The translations under genes and the position numbers were made by a program. The notes under the pieces are model-generated. The model made no database searches. It was not told the origin of the DNA and saw only the letters and a program-made list of their open reading frames with translations. Positions 17,320 through 25,555 of a DNA stretch of 64,000 nt are shown piece after piece. Source of the stretch: Amycolatopsis sp. MtRt-6 (GTDB taxonomy: Bacteria; Actinomycetota; Actinomycetes; Mycobacteriales; Pseudonocardiaceae); assembly GCF_017308975.1 (NCBI RefSeq), contig NZ_JADWPD010000011.1, positions 124,001 to 188,000 of the forward strand, written 5' to 3'. Within the stretch, counting starts at the first letter, position 1, and every line of letters starts with the position of its first letter.

Positions 17320-17930
17320 GGCTGCCCAGGACGAGGCCGCGCGGGTGGCGGCGGACGAGGTCGCGGATCGGGATCCTGGCCACCGCGCCGTCCCGCTTGA
17401 CGCGCTCGAACTCGGGCGTGTCCCGCAGCCGGGAAGGGACCAGGAAGCCGACGACCACCAGCACGACGCTGATCAGGAACGGAATGCGCCAGCCGTAGGC
17501 GAGCAGGCCGTCGTCGGCCATCCCGGACCCGGGGAGGAACGCCAGGTTCGACGTCAGCACGCCGATCGGCACGCCAAACTGCGCGAAGCTGCCGTAGAGC
17601 GCCTTGCGCCGCGGCGACGCGTTCTCGGTGGCGATGAGGATCGCGCCGCCCCACTCGCCGCCGACGCCGAAGCCCTGGACCAGCCGGAGTACCACGAGCA
17701 GGCTCGGCGCCGCGAGACCGATCGAGGCGTAGGTCGGCAGTACGCCGATCAGCCTTGCAGCCGGTCCGGTCGCCGAAGTGCCCGATCACCGCGGTGGGGG
17801 AGGTCCTGGGGTAGAAGAGTGTGCCGAAGACCAGGGCGGCGGCAGTGCCGAGGATCTAGTAGTCGTACCACTCGATGGACGTGCCGACGATGCTGGCGGC
17901 GAAGATCCCCTTCCGCGACTGCTTCGCCGG
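17320..17930 (-). pseudogene. Decayed MFS transporter, metabolite:H+ symporter (MHS) type
   Basis: Pieces of one transporter are read on the minus strand in different frames. The start of TM1, GIFAASIVGTSIEWYDY, ends in an in-frame TAG (complement of 17856-17858). The next piece, ILGTAAALVFGTLFYPRTSP, runs into AVIGHFGDRTG with about 30 residues missing between. After a frameshift comes LIGVLPTYASIGLAAPSLL and RLVQGFGVGGEWGGAI, the family's TM4 motif. Similarity fades after RIPFLISVVLVVVGFLVPSR, so the C-terminal half is lost. The boundaries are approximate. Confidence 0.8.
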
Positions 17931-18116
17931 AACCGGTCCTGAAGCGATGGACGCCTCCCGCTCGGTGTCGGTCCCCGGGAAGACCGCCCGGCCCGATCTC
18001 GTCGAGCCGCCGGCCTTCGCCGCGATCGCGGAGCTGCGGTGCAGGAGAAAAAGTATTCCGAGGCGCCCGGTCCGGCGGCAACACGTGCGCGGCAAGATAC
18101 GTCAGCCGGCCGTCTT

Positions 18117-18776
18117 TCAGCGGCCCAGCGGCGCGGTGAACTGCTTGTCCGAGGACGCCTGAAGCGTGCAGACGGCGTGGAACTTCCCGGCCAGCCAGGC
18201 CTTCGAGTCCGGGTAGAACACCCCGAGTTCGGCCTCGACCGGCGGCGTGTGGCCCGGCCCGAACTTCGCGGCGCGACGCAACTCGCAGCCGGTCTTCGCC
18301 TGGTCCTCGAGGTAGTCCTCGCCGGGGTACTCGCCCTTGAGGTAGCCCTTCAGCGGCACGGTGTCGAACGCCTCGCCGTCGTGCGGCTGGGCGCAGTCGG
18401 CCTTCGTCGCGTCCAGGCCGTACCCGTCCGGGGTGTTGTAGCACTCGCCGACCTTGAGTCCCACGATCGTGGGAGTCGTCCCGGTCGTCCTGGCCTTGTC
18501 GGCGATGTAGATGACGCCGATGGTCAGCCCGCCCGCCCACAGCAGGCTCAGCACGATGCCGGCGATGGCCCGGCCGCGCCCCGCCTGCCCGGTCCGGCCG
18601 ATCTGGACCAGCGCGACGATCCCCAGGACCAGGCCGAGGACCAGGGAAAGGCCGCAGAGGCCCAGGATGCCGAGGATCAGCGAGGCGGTCGCGAACCCGT
18701 TCGTGCCCGTCGGTTTCGGCGGAGCCTGCACCCCGGGCATCCACTGCGGCGGGTTCGGCGGGTACTGCTCGGACAT
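18117..18776 (-). CDS. DUF4190/septum-formation-type membrane protein
   Basis: A 219-aa protein with a proline-rich cytoplasmic start (MSEQYPPNPPQW), two adjacent membrane helices (about residues 30-85, DUF4190 type, ASLILGILGLCGLSLVLG) and an extracellular domain with paired cysteines (VGECYN, ADCAQPHDGE, KTGCELRR, HAVCTLQ). The cysteine spacing matches the septum-formation family common in actinobacteria. Function is unknown; the outer domain is probably disulfide-bonded. Start 18776 has a GGGGGG ribosome site; the longer frame to 18842 has none. It is divergent from the ATPase cassette. Confidence 0.78.
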   Translation of the reverse strand: MSEQYPPNPPQWMPGVQAPPKPTGTNGFATASLILGILGLCGLSLVLGLVLGIVALVQIGRTGQAGRGRAIAGIVLSLLWAGGLTIGVIYIADKARTTGTTPTIVGLKVGECYNTPDGYGLDATKADCAQPHDGEAFDTVPLKGYLKGEYPGEDYLEDQAKTGCELRRAAKFGPGHTPPVEAELGVFYPDSKAWLAGKFHAVCTLQASSDKQFTAPLGR

Positions 18777-18902
18777 GGTCCCCCCCTGCGTGATCGACAT
18801 CGAGCGATGGCCAGTATGGACAAATATGGGGGAAAGTGTCACATCGGGTTAGACCATCCGGCAGAATGGCCCCGACACGGGCGGGCGAGGACCGGAGGCG
18901 CT

Positions 18903-20816
18903 GTGCAGGGGCGGGACGTGGTCGTGGCCGGGCGGACGACCGAGATGTGGGAGCGGCTCTTCCAGCCGACCGAGCGGTGGGGCTGGGAGTTCGTGAAGCC
19001 CGTGCCCGCGGCGGTCAGCCCGGAGGCGAGCACCCCGCCGATCGCGGAACAGGTGTACGCGCCGCAGGACTACCAGCTGCGGGAAAAGCGCAGCAAGCGA
19101 GCGTGGATCGGGCTGCTCGGCTACGTCGTGCTGGCCTTCGTGGTGGCGCTGATGGCGGCCGGCATGGTGCAGGCGGTCGCGAAGCAGGTCCCCGCCGCCG
19201 TCGAGGTGACGGGCTGGGTCGTGCTGGGCATCGGCGTCCTGCTGGCGGTCTGGAACCTCCTCCGCACGCGGCGCCGGTTCAGCGTGATGAAGCGGGACTA
19301 CACCACCCGGTACAACGGCGCCGTCGAACGCTACAACCAGGCGTACACGTCGTGGCAGCAGCGCGTCGCCGAGCACGACCGGCGCGAGGCGCAGCGGGTG
19401 GCGTCGGAGATGCGCTGGTACCCGGTCCAGCTGACCTCGCGCCCGGCCCGGATCGACGTCTTCGGCGGTACCGAGGACGGCTGGGCGAGCCTGCTCATGA
19501 CCGTCGGGTCGACGCAGCTCGCCGCCGGTTCGTCGGTGTTCCTGCTCGACTTCACCGACCTCGCGGTGGGGGACAACCTCGCCGTCGCGGCCGCGGGCAA
19601 GGGCTACGCCGTCGCCGTCCAGGAGCTGCCGCGCGACCTGGCCGAGCTCGGCATCATCGCCGACCTCGACGCGACGGAGCTGGCCGAGGTGATCGCCGAG
19701 ACCATGCACACGATGAACCGCACGCAGTTCGGCGCGGACCTGCGCGGCCTGCACATCGACCTGCTCACCGCCGTCGGCGAGCGGCTGAGCGGCCCGCCCA
19801 CCTTCGCCAAGCTGGTCGCCGGGCTGCAGGTGTTCCGCCGGGTCTACGACGCGGGCTCGGACGACACCCTCTCGCCGGACGAGGTGCGCAACCTCAACTC
19901 CTATGTGGACACCGTCGGCAGCACCGAGCAGACCCGGAACGAGCTCCAGGCGCTCGAAGGCGAGCTGCGCGGGCTGGCCAGGGCGGAACGCGCCGCGGAG
20001 ACGCAGACGACGGCGGGGTTCCGCGCGCTGTGGCCGGTGCGCGGGTACTCCGTCGTCGCGACCAGGTCCAAGACCGGCCGGCACCGCCGGCTCGTCGAGC
20101 ACATCGTCTTCCACCGCACGCTCCAGGAGCTGCACACCCGCGAGCCGACCGGCCGCGAGACGCTGATCGTCGCGGGTGCCGACCAGATCGGCCTCGAATC
20201 GCTCGAGGCCATGGCACGCCAGGCACGCCGCGCGGGCGTCCGGCTGATCTTCCTCGTCCAGCACCTGCGCGACGACATGCAGAAGCTGCTCGGCGCCGCC
20301 GGCACCGTCACGCTGCTGATGCAGCTCGGCAACGGCGACGAGGCGGCGACCGCGGCGGAGTTCATCGGCCGCGGGCACAAGTTCGAGCTGTCGCAGCTGA
20401 CGCTCCAGGTCGGACGGACGCTGACCCACGGCACGTCGTCGACCGAGGGCGGATCCGTGGGCGTGCAACGGTCCCGTGGCTACACCTACGGCGGGTCGTC
20501 CGGCGGATCGACGGGGCCCGGTGGCTCGAGTTCGAGCTCGAGCAGCTCGTGGAGCACCACCAACACCACGACCCACAGCCGGGAACAGAACTGGTCGGAG
20601 ACGGTCTCGCAGTCCGAGGCCGACTCCCAGAACCGGGGCGTGACCGCGGCCCGCGTGTACGAGTTCGAGGTCGAGCCGACCGCCCTGCAGGGGCTCGCGC
20701 CGACGGCGTACGTGATGGTCGAGAACGGGGTGTCGGGCCGGCGGGTGCTGACCGGCGACTGCAATCCGGGCACCGTGCTGCTCGACCGGGTCGCCGATCG
20801 CCCCCGCATCGGCTGA
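18903..20816 (+). CDS. Two-TM VirD4/HerA-like protein with a degenerate P-loop
   Basis: A 637-aa protein with membrane helices at about residues 68-92 and 102-120, a charged helical stretch (125-170) and then a P-loop-type fold. The Walker A position reads GGTEDGWASL (188-197), lacking the Gly-Lys-Ser/Thr needed to bind nucleotide phosphate. The Walker B-like strand LIVAGADQIG (421-430) and the LIFLVQHL strand with the Gln typical of VirD4/FtsK/HerA ATPases (448-455) remain. A Ser-rich, Thr/Asn-rich linker (510-575) precedes a C-terminal beta-rich end. It is probably a membrane-anchored pseudo-ATPase partner of the HerA-type protein encoded 8 bp downstream. GTG 18903 has GGAGG at 18894-18898. 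Confidence 0.75.
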   Translation: MQGRDVVVAGRTTEMWERLFQPTERWGWEFVKPVPAAVSPEASTPPIAEQVYAPQDYQLREKRSKRAWIGLLGYVVLAFVVALMAAGMVQAVAKQVPAAVEVTGWVVLGIGVLLAVWNLLRTRRRFSVMKRDYTTRYNGAVERYNQAYTSWQQRVAEHDRREAQRVASEMRWYPVQLTSRPARIDVFGGTEDGWASLLMTVGSTQLAAGSSVFLLDFTDLAVGDNLAVAAAGKGYAVAVQELPRDLAELGIIADLDATELAEVIAETMHTMNRTQFGADLRGLHIDLLTAVGERLSGPPTFAKLVAGLQVFRRVYDAGSDDTLSPDEVRNLNSYVDTVGSTEQTRNELQALEGELRGLARAERAAETQTTAGFRALWPVRGYSVVATRSKTGRHRRLVEHIVFHRTLQELHTREPTGRETLIVAGADQIGLESLEAMARQARRAGVRLIFLVQHLRDDMQKLLGAAGTVTLLMQLGNGDEAATAAEFIGRGHKFELSQLTLQVGRTLTHGTSSTEGGSVGVQRSRGYTYGGSSGGSTGPGGSSSSSSSSWSTTNTTTHSREQNWSETVSQSEADSQNRGVTAARVYEFEVEPTALQGLAPTAYVMVENGVSGRRVLTGDCNPGTVLLDRVADRPRIG

Positions 20817-20824
20817 GGCCCGCC

Positions 20825-23665
20825 GTGCTGGAAGGGTTCGCGTTCCACGACCTGCTGGCCGTCCCGCGCGGCGACGACCTCGCGGCGGGGGTGGACCGGC
20901 CCGACGAAACCGGCGGACGTTCCCCGGCGCAGTTGTTCGCCGCGCTTTCCGCGGCGCACGCCGACCTGCGGTTCCGCGGCCCGGACGCGGCCTTCGCCGT
21001 GGCGTGGGAGCGCCCGGCGGGCAGCCGCGCGCTGCGTGTCCTGGTCGGGGGCCGCCCGCACTCTCCCGTCGCCCGCGTCAACGGGGGCGGGGTCGTCCCG
21101 GTGCTGTACCCACCGGGCGGGCTCGGCCGGGCGGCGGACACCGCGGAACTCGCGGACCGGTGGGCGGCGCTGCCGTCCTGGACGCGCTGCGCGGGCGGCT
21201 CGGATCCACTGTGGACACCCCAGTCCGGCGCCGAGGCGCCCGGCCGGGGCGGGTTCGACGACTACGTCGCCCACATGCCCGGCGCGTTCGCCTGGCTGGT
21301 CGTGGCGGAACCCGTGGGTGCCGAAGCGATCGAACGCGAGCTGCTCGGGCTGGAGACCACGATGCCGCGGCTGCGGCAGCGGGAGAACTCCGAGCCGGAC
21401 CGGATCGCCCTGCTGCGCGCGGAAGGCCGGTACCGGGAGCTGTCGCGCGCCCAGCCGGCGGGCCTGTGGAGCGTGCACGTCCTCGTCGGCGGCCCGGACG
21501 AGGCGGCGACCCGCGCGGCGGCCGCGTTGCTGTGCAGCGCCAGCGACCTCGACGCGCTGCCCTACGTGCTGACGCCGGGCACTGACTGCGCCGGGTTCGC
21601 CGAAGTCTGGGACAAGCCGCTCGAGAACGGCACCCTGAGCTCGCCGTTCCGGGCGACCGGCGAGCTCGTCGCCGCGGTCGCCCGGCCGCCGAGGCGGGAG
21701 CTGCCGGGCATCCGGATGACCGAGCCGCCGCTGTTCGACGTCACCCCCGAATTCGACGGCGACGTCCCGCTGGGCACGGTGCTCGACGACGCCGACCAGC
21801 CGGTCGGGGAGTTCGGCGTCGCGCTGGACACGCTCAACCGGCACACGTTCGTCGCCGGGGCCACCGGCTCGGGCAAGTCCCAGACCGTGCGGCACCTCCT
21901 GGAGGGGCTGCACCGCGCCGGGGTGCCGTGGCTGGTGATCGAGCCCGCGAAGGCCGAGTACGCCGCGATGGCGGGACGGCTCGGCGACGGCGGGCCGGTC
22001 ACGGTGATCCGGCCCGGCGACCCCACGGCGTACCCCGGCGGGCTGAACCCCCTGGAACCCGTCGCGGGCTTCCCGCTGCAGACGCACCTGGACCTCGTCC
22101 GCGCGCTGTTCCTGGCCGCGTTCGACGCCGACGAGCCGTTTCCGCAGGTCCTGGCGCAGGCCTTGACCCGGTGTTACACCGACCAGGGCTGGGACACGGT
22201 GACCGGGCAGGTGCGCGGCCGGGTGGGGCCGGTGAAGTACCCGAGCCTCGGCGACCTGCAGGCGACCGCGATCGAGGTGGTCAAGGGCATCGGCTACGGC
22301 AAGGAGGTCGCCGACAACGTCCGCGGCTTCGTCGACGTCCGGATCGGCTCGCTGCGGCTGGGCACGCCCGGCCGGTTCTTCGAGGGCGGGCACCCGCTGG
22401 ACGTCGCGGCGCTGCTGCGGGGCAATGTCGTGCTGGAGATCGAGGACATCGGCTCCGACGCCGACAAGGCGTTCTTCATCGGGGCGGTGCTGATCCGGCT
22501 GTTCGAGCACCTGCGCGTCCACCACCGGCACGGCTCGCGCGGGCTGAAGCACGTGCTGGTGCTGGAGGAGGCGCACCGGCTGCTGAAGCGCGCCGAGCCG
22601 GGCAGCCCGGCCGAGCACGCGGTGGAGCTGTTCACGTCGCTGCTGGCGGAGATCCGCGCGTACGGCGAGGGAATCGTGGTCGCCGAGCAGATTCCGGGCA
22701 AGATCGTGCCGGACGTCATCAAGAACACCGCGTGCAAGATCCTGCACCGGCTGCCCGCCGAGGACGACCGGCTGGCCGTCGGCGCGACGATGAACCTGAG
22801 CGAGGCCCAGTCCCGCCACGTCGTGACGTTGCCGCCGGGCCGCGCCGCGGTGTTCACCGACGGCATGGACCGGCCACTGCGGTTGCTGATGCCGCTGAAC
22901 GAAGCTGCCGAGGACACCACGCGGGTTTCGAAGTCGCCGCCGGTGCTCGCGCGCCGGAGTGCCGCTTGTGGACGGTTGTGCGCGGCATCGCCGTGCACGC
23001 TGGGCCGGATCGGCGACGCCGCGCACCGGGCGGACAACGATCCGAAGCTGGTGCTGTGGCTGGAACTGCTGACGGTCTCGCACATCACCGGCCGCCGGGC
23101 ACCCGAGCCGGACCAGGCGTGGATCGCGTCGCTGCGGCGTTCGTTCGACGAGCAGACGCTGGAATGCGCGGTGGCGCACCGCATCCAGGCCGCGGTCGAC
23201 GCGCGCTACGCGGGCATCGCGGAGTACAACGCGCCCGGCGAGTTCGTCGCACACCTGGCCGGCAGTGCGACGCGCACGCTGAACGGCGAGCCTGGTTGCG
23301 CCTTCCCGGAAGTCCGGTGGCAGGCAGGCACTTACCGCTGGTTCGACGTCAAGCGCGCCTTGAAACCCCGAGGTGGCTCGGACGACGCACCGCACCCCGC
23401 GACGGAATCGTGGGCCGCGCGCGGCCTGGTTCTGGCCGGGCGCACCCGGGCCGAGCAGCTGGCGGAGCTGCTCGACCGCCCCGAATGCTGGCGCGACGAC
23501 GACGCAACGGTCCTCGGCACGGTGCGGCCGACGTTGATCGACACGGCGGTCCGGAAGCTCAGCCGGGAGACCGACCCGGCGAAGCGGCTGCTGCACGCGG
23601 CCGGGTTCCTGAACCTTCCCAACAGCTGGGCGGTGGCGGTGCTCAAAGTGGCGGGGAGGGACTGA
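20825..23665 (+). CDS. HerA/TraG-type ATPase
   Basis: A 946-aa soluble ATPase of the HerA/VirD4/FtsK superfamily. After a 330-residue N-terminal region come Walker A GATGSGKSQ (345-353), a VIEPAKAEYAAM segment, Walker B VLVLEEAHRLL (577-587), the Gln motif GIVVAEQIPGKI (616-627) and a hexamer-type C-terminus; about 260 further residues of unknown fold follow. GTG 20825 has GAGG at 20815-20818. HerA-like ATPases pump DNA or proteins in repair, conjugation and defence systems. Here the partner is a membrane protein with a dead P-loop, so a membrane-linked motor is a reasonable inference. The stop overlaps the next start (TGATG). Confidence 0.85.
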   Translation: MLEGFAFHDLLAVPRGDDLAAGVDRPDETGGRSPAQLFAALSAAHADLRFRGPDAAFAVAWERPAGSRALRVLVGGRPHSPVARVNGGGVVPVLYPPGGLGRAADTAELADRWAALPSWTRCAGGSDPLWTPQSGAEAPGRGGFDDYVAHMPGAFAWLVVAEPVGAEAIERELLGLETTMPRLRQRENSEPDRIALLRAEGRYRELSRAQPAGLWSVHVLVGGPDEAATRAAAALLCSASDLDALPYVLTPGTDCAGFAEVWDKPLENGTLSSPFRATGELVAAVARPPRRELPGIRMTEPPLFDVTPEFDGDVPLGTVLDDADQPVGEFGVALDTLNRHTFVAGATGSGKSQTVRHLLEGLHRAGVPWLVIEPAKAEYAAMAGRLGDGGPVTVIRPGDPTAYPGGLNPLEPVAGFPLQTHLDLVRALFLAAFDADEPFPQVLAQALTRCYTDQGWDTVTGQVRGRVGPVKYPSLGDLQATAIEVVKGIGYGKEVADNVRGFVDVRIGSLRLGTPGRFFEGGHPLDVAALLRGNVVLEIEDIGSDADKAFFIGAVLIRLFEHLRVHHRHGSRGLKHVLVLEEAHRLLKRAEPGSPAEHAVELFTSLLAEIRAYGEGIVVAEQIPGKIVPDVIKNTACKILHRLPAEDDRLAVGATMNLSEAQSRHVVTLPPGRAAVFTDGMDRPLRLLMPLNEAAEDTTRVSKSPPVLARRSAACGRLCAASPCTLGRIGDAAHRADNDPKLVLWLELLTVSHITGRRAPEPDQAWIASLRRSFDEQTLECAVAHRIQAAVDARYAGIAEYNAPGEFVAHLAGSATRTLNGEPGCAFPEVRWQAGTYRWFDVKRALKPRGGSDDAPHPATESWAARGLVLAGRTRAEQLAELLDRPECWRDDDATVLGTVRPTLIDTAVRKLSRETDPAKRLLHAAGFLNLPNSWAVAVLKVAGRD

Positions 23666-23739
23666 TGCGGGAAACCGGCGGCTCGGCGGCGGTCACTCCG
23701 ATCGCGCGGGACGCGTACGAGAACCGGGGGCGAGAATGA
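23665..23739 (+). CDS. 24-aa ORF coupled to genes on both sides
   Basis: A 24-codon frame begins at ATG 23665 inside the HerA-type stop (TGATG) and ends at TGA 23739, which overlaps the ATG 23736 of the acidic protein (ATGA). The peptide starts MRETGGSAAVTPIARDAY and is basic near its end. It may be a real micro-protein, or a translational relay that carries ribosomes to the next gene. No family is recognised. Confidence 0.45.
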   Translation: MRETGGSAAVTPIARDAYENRGRE

Positions 23740-25145
23740 GCGAGACGAGCGAAACACCGGAGCGTCCCGAACCCGCGGATGAGGGCGACGACCCGGGCCA
23801 GGGCGCCGGAGAGCCGGAATCGGCCGACCGGAGCGGCCCGCAGGAAGCCGACGACGAGGACGATGCGCCTTCCCCGGAGTCCGATGCTTCCGAGGAGACG
23901 CCGCTGCCGGACGAGCAGGAAGACGACAACGTCGATTCACCGCCGGCCGCCGATAACCAGCAGGACGGCGAGCCTCCCACCGCGGGACCCCAGGAAGCGG
24001 AGGACGAGGGCGACGGCTCGGACCACGAGGTTCCTGCAGCCGAAGGCGAGGAAACCGGCGATACGGAGGGCACGGAGGTCGAGGGCGCGGAGACTGCGAG
24101 CGCGGAGGCTGAGGCTGCGGAGACCGCGAGCGCGGAGACTGAGGCTGCGGAGACCGCGAGCGCGGAGACCGAAGCCGCGGAAACCGCGAGCGCGGAAGCC
24201 GACGACACGGAAACCGACGACGCGCAGACCGATGCGGACGACGCGGCTCAGGAGAACGCACAAAACCCGGAGGCGGCCGACAACCAGCCTCCGCCCGAGG
24301 ACCACGAACTCGAGCTGGAGCTGAAGCCGCGGGAGCCGGGATGGGATGGCAACTGGTCGTCCCCGGAGTCGAAGCCGCAAAGCGAGCAGCCCGTCGCGCA
24401 GCAGGAAACCGTGGTCACCACTGAGACCGAGCCGAGCGGTGAGGCCGCCGGGCAACAAGCCGAGCAGCAAACCGAGCGCCAAGCAGACCAACAAGCCGAG
24501 CAGCAAACCGAGCGGCAAGCCGACCAACAAGCCGAGCGGCAAGCCGACCAACAAGCAGACCAACAAGCCGAGCAGCGAGGGCCCGAGGCGCCCAACCCCT
24601 ACCGCGGCGAGTTCGACCCCAAGACCGGCGAACTGGAACTCGACCGGGACGCTCCCGGCAAGCCCACGGAAGCCCAGCGTGAGCACGAGGCCGGAGACGC
24701 CGTCGCCGGGCCGTGGAACACGGACTTCGACAACAGTGAGGTCGTCGCGCGGTACGAGGACGGGGACGGCTGGGAGGTCGGCCCCGATACGCCCGCCGAA
24801 CGCGAACAGCGGATGGAAGACCTGGCCGAAAAGCTCAAGGGCGAGCAGACGGTCGCGGAGCGGCTCGCCGAAGACGGGGCCGATCTCGCCGAGCCGGCCG
24901 TCAAGCTCTGGGAGGCCGCGCAGGCCAAGAACGAAGCCCAAGCCGAAGCCAAGGCGGACCCGGCGCACGAACACACCGTCACCACCGAGGACCACCCACA
25001 CTTCGAGCCGGCCGAGTCGCAGGCCTCCACCCCGGACATGATCGGCTCCGTGGCCATGACCGGGGTGGCGCTGGCGGCCATGGCGCGGCAGTGGCTCGCC
25101 GATCGGCGCGGCGGCGCGACCGCCCCCGACGAAGACGACGGGTGA
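23736..25145 (+). CDS. Highly acidic repeat protein of the ATPase cassette
   Basis: A 469-aa protein with extreme composition: the first 200 residues are mostly Glu, Asp, Ala and Ser, with four 10-residue repeats of the form AETASAE-x-EA (about residues 118-157). A Gln/Glu/Arg stretch with repeats of QQAEQQTERQAD follows (about 245-283). A more ordered C-terminal part (from about 290) contains GPWNTDFDNSEVVARYEDGDGWEVG and ends in a hydrophobic stretch GSVAMTGVALAAMARQWLADR that could be a membrane tail. Function is unknown. It is coupled to the preceding ORF by ATGA. Low complexity and charge suggest a disordered spacer or a nucleic-acid mimic; both are inference. Confidence 0.75.
   Translation: MSETSETPERPEPADEGDDPGQGAGEPESADRSGPQEADDEDDAPSPESDASEETPLPDEQEDDNVDSPPAADNQQDGEPPTAGPQEAEDEGDGSDHEVPAAEGEETGDTEGTEVEGAETASAEAEAAETASAETEAAETASAETEAAETASAEADDTETDDAQTDADDAAQENAQNPEAADNQPPPEDHELELELKPREPGWDGNWSSPESKPQSEQPVAQQETVVTTETEPSGEAAGQQAEQQTERQADQQAEQQTERQADQQAERQADQQADQQAEQRGPEAPNPYRGEFDPKTGELELDRDAPGKPTEAQREHEAGDAVAGPWNTDFDNSEVVARYEDGDGWEVGPDTPAEREQRMEDLAEKLKGEQTVAERLAEDGADLAEPAVKLWEAAQAKNEAQAEAKADPAHEHTVTTEDHPHFEPAESQASTPDMIGSVAMTGVALAAMARQWLADRRGGATAPDEDDG
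24087..24206 (+). repeat. 30-nt coding repeats in the acidic protein
   Basis: Four direct copies of a 30-nt unit encode AETASAE-x-EA. The copies are alike at the DNA level (core GAGACYGCGAGCGCGGA), which suggests recent slippage or duplication rather than old convergence. A second repeat tract, rich in CAAGCCGAGCAGCAAACC-like units, lies at about 24460-24580. Confidence 0.7.
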
Positions 25146-25149
25146 GCCG

Positions 25150-25485
25150 CTAACCCTCGGGGTAGAAGAGGAACAGCGTGCAACCGGTAGCGCTGGCGGG
25201 CACGTGCCAGGATCCGGCCGGGGCGTGCAGGAACGTCCCGGCCGGATGACTGCCGGCGCCGTCGTCGAAGGTGCCCGCTACCACGTAGACCTCCTCCGGA
25301 CCGGGCTCGTGCACGTCCCGGTGCGGCCACGACGTGCCGGGGTCCATCTCCAGGACGTGGGCGTGGGCGCCGTTCGCACCCGTCCACAGTGGACGCAGCC
25401 GGATGCCGGGGAACAGCTCCCGGACGGGAGCGTCGGCGACGGACACGGACGTGTAGCCCTCTTGGGCGAGGATCTCCGGGTGCAT
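25150..25485 (-). CDS. Small cupin-domain protein
   Basis: A 111-aa single-domain cupin. The metal-binding pattern is visible as WPHRDVHEPGPEEVYVVAG (His, His, Glu) and a later His in GSWHVPA. ChrR-like cupins of this size often act as small-molecule or metal sensors. Start 25485 (MHPEI) is preceded by GGTGAAG; the longer open frame to 25632 crosses the divergent regulator and is not used. It is divergently transcribed from the GlxA-type regulator with 70 bp between starts, so control by that regulator is likely but unproven. Confidence 0.8.
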   Translation of the reverse strand: MHPEILAQEGYTSVSVADAPVRELFPGIRLRPLWTGANGAHAHVLEMDPGTSWPHRDVHEPGPEEVYVVAGTFDDGAGSHPAGTFLHAPAGSWHVPASATGCTLFLFYPEG

Positions 25486-25555
25486 GACTTCACCGTGCCG
25501 GGCGCCGCCGCGGCGGGACAGTGTCCGAAAAGACGCCGTGGGGTACATTCCTGCC

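Noticed and set aside
20486-23596. A 1036-codon open frame on the minus strand opposite the HerA-type ATPase gene
   Set aside because: It is the GC-rich antisense of a gene with clear ATPase motifs; it has no domain, no ribosome site and Arg/Ala/Pro/Gly-biased composition.
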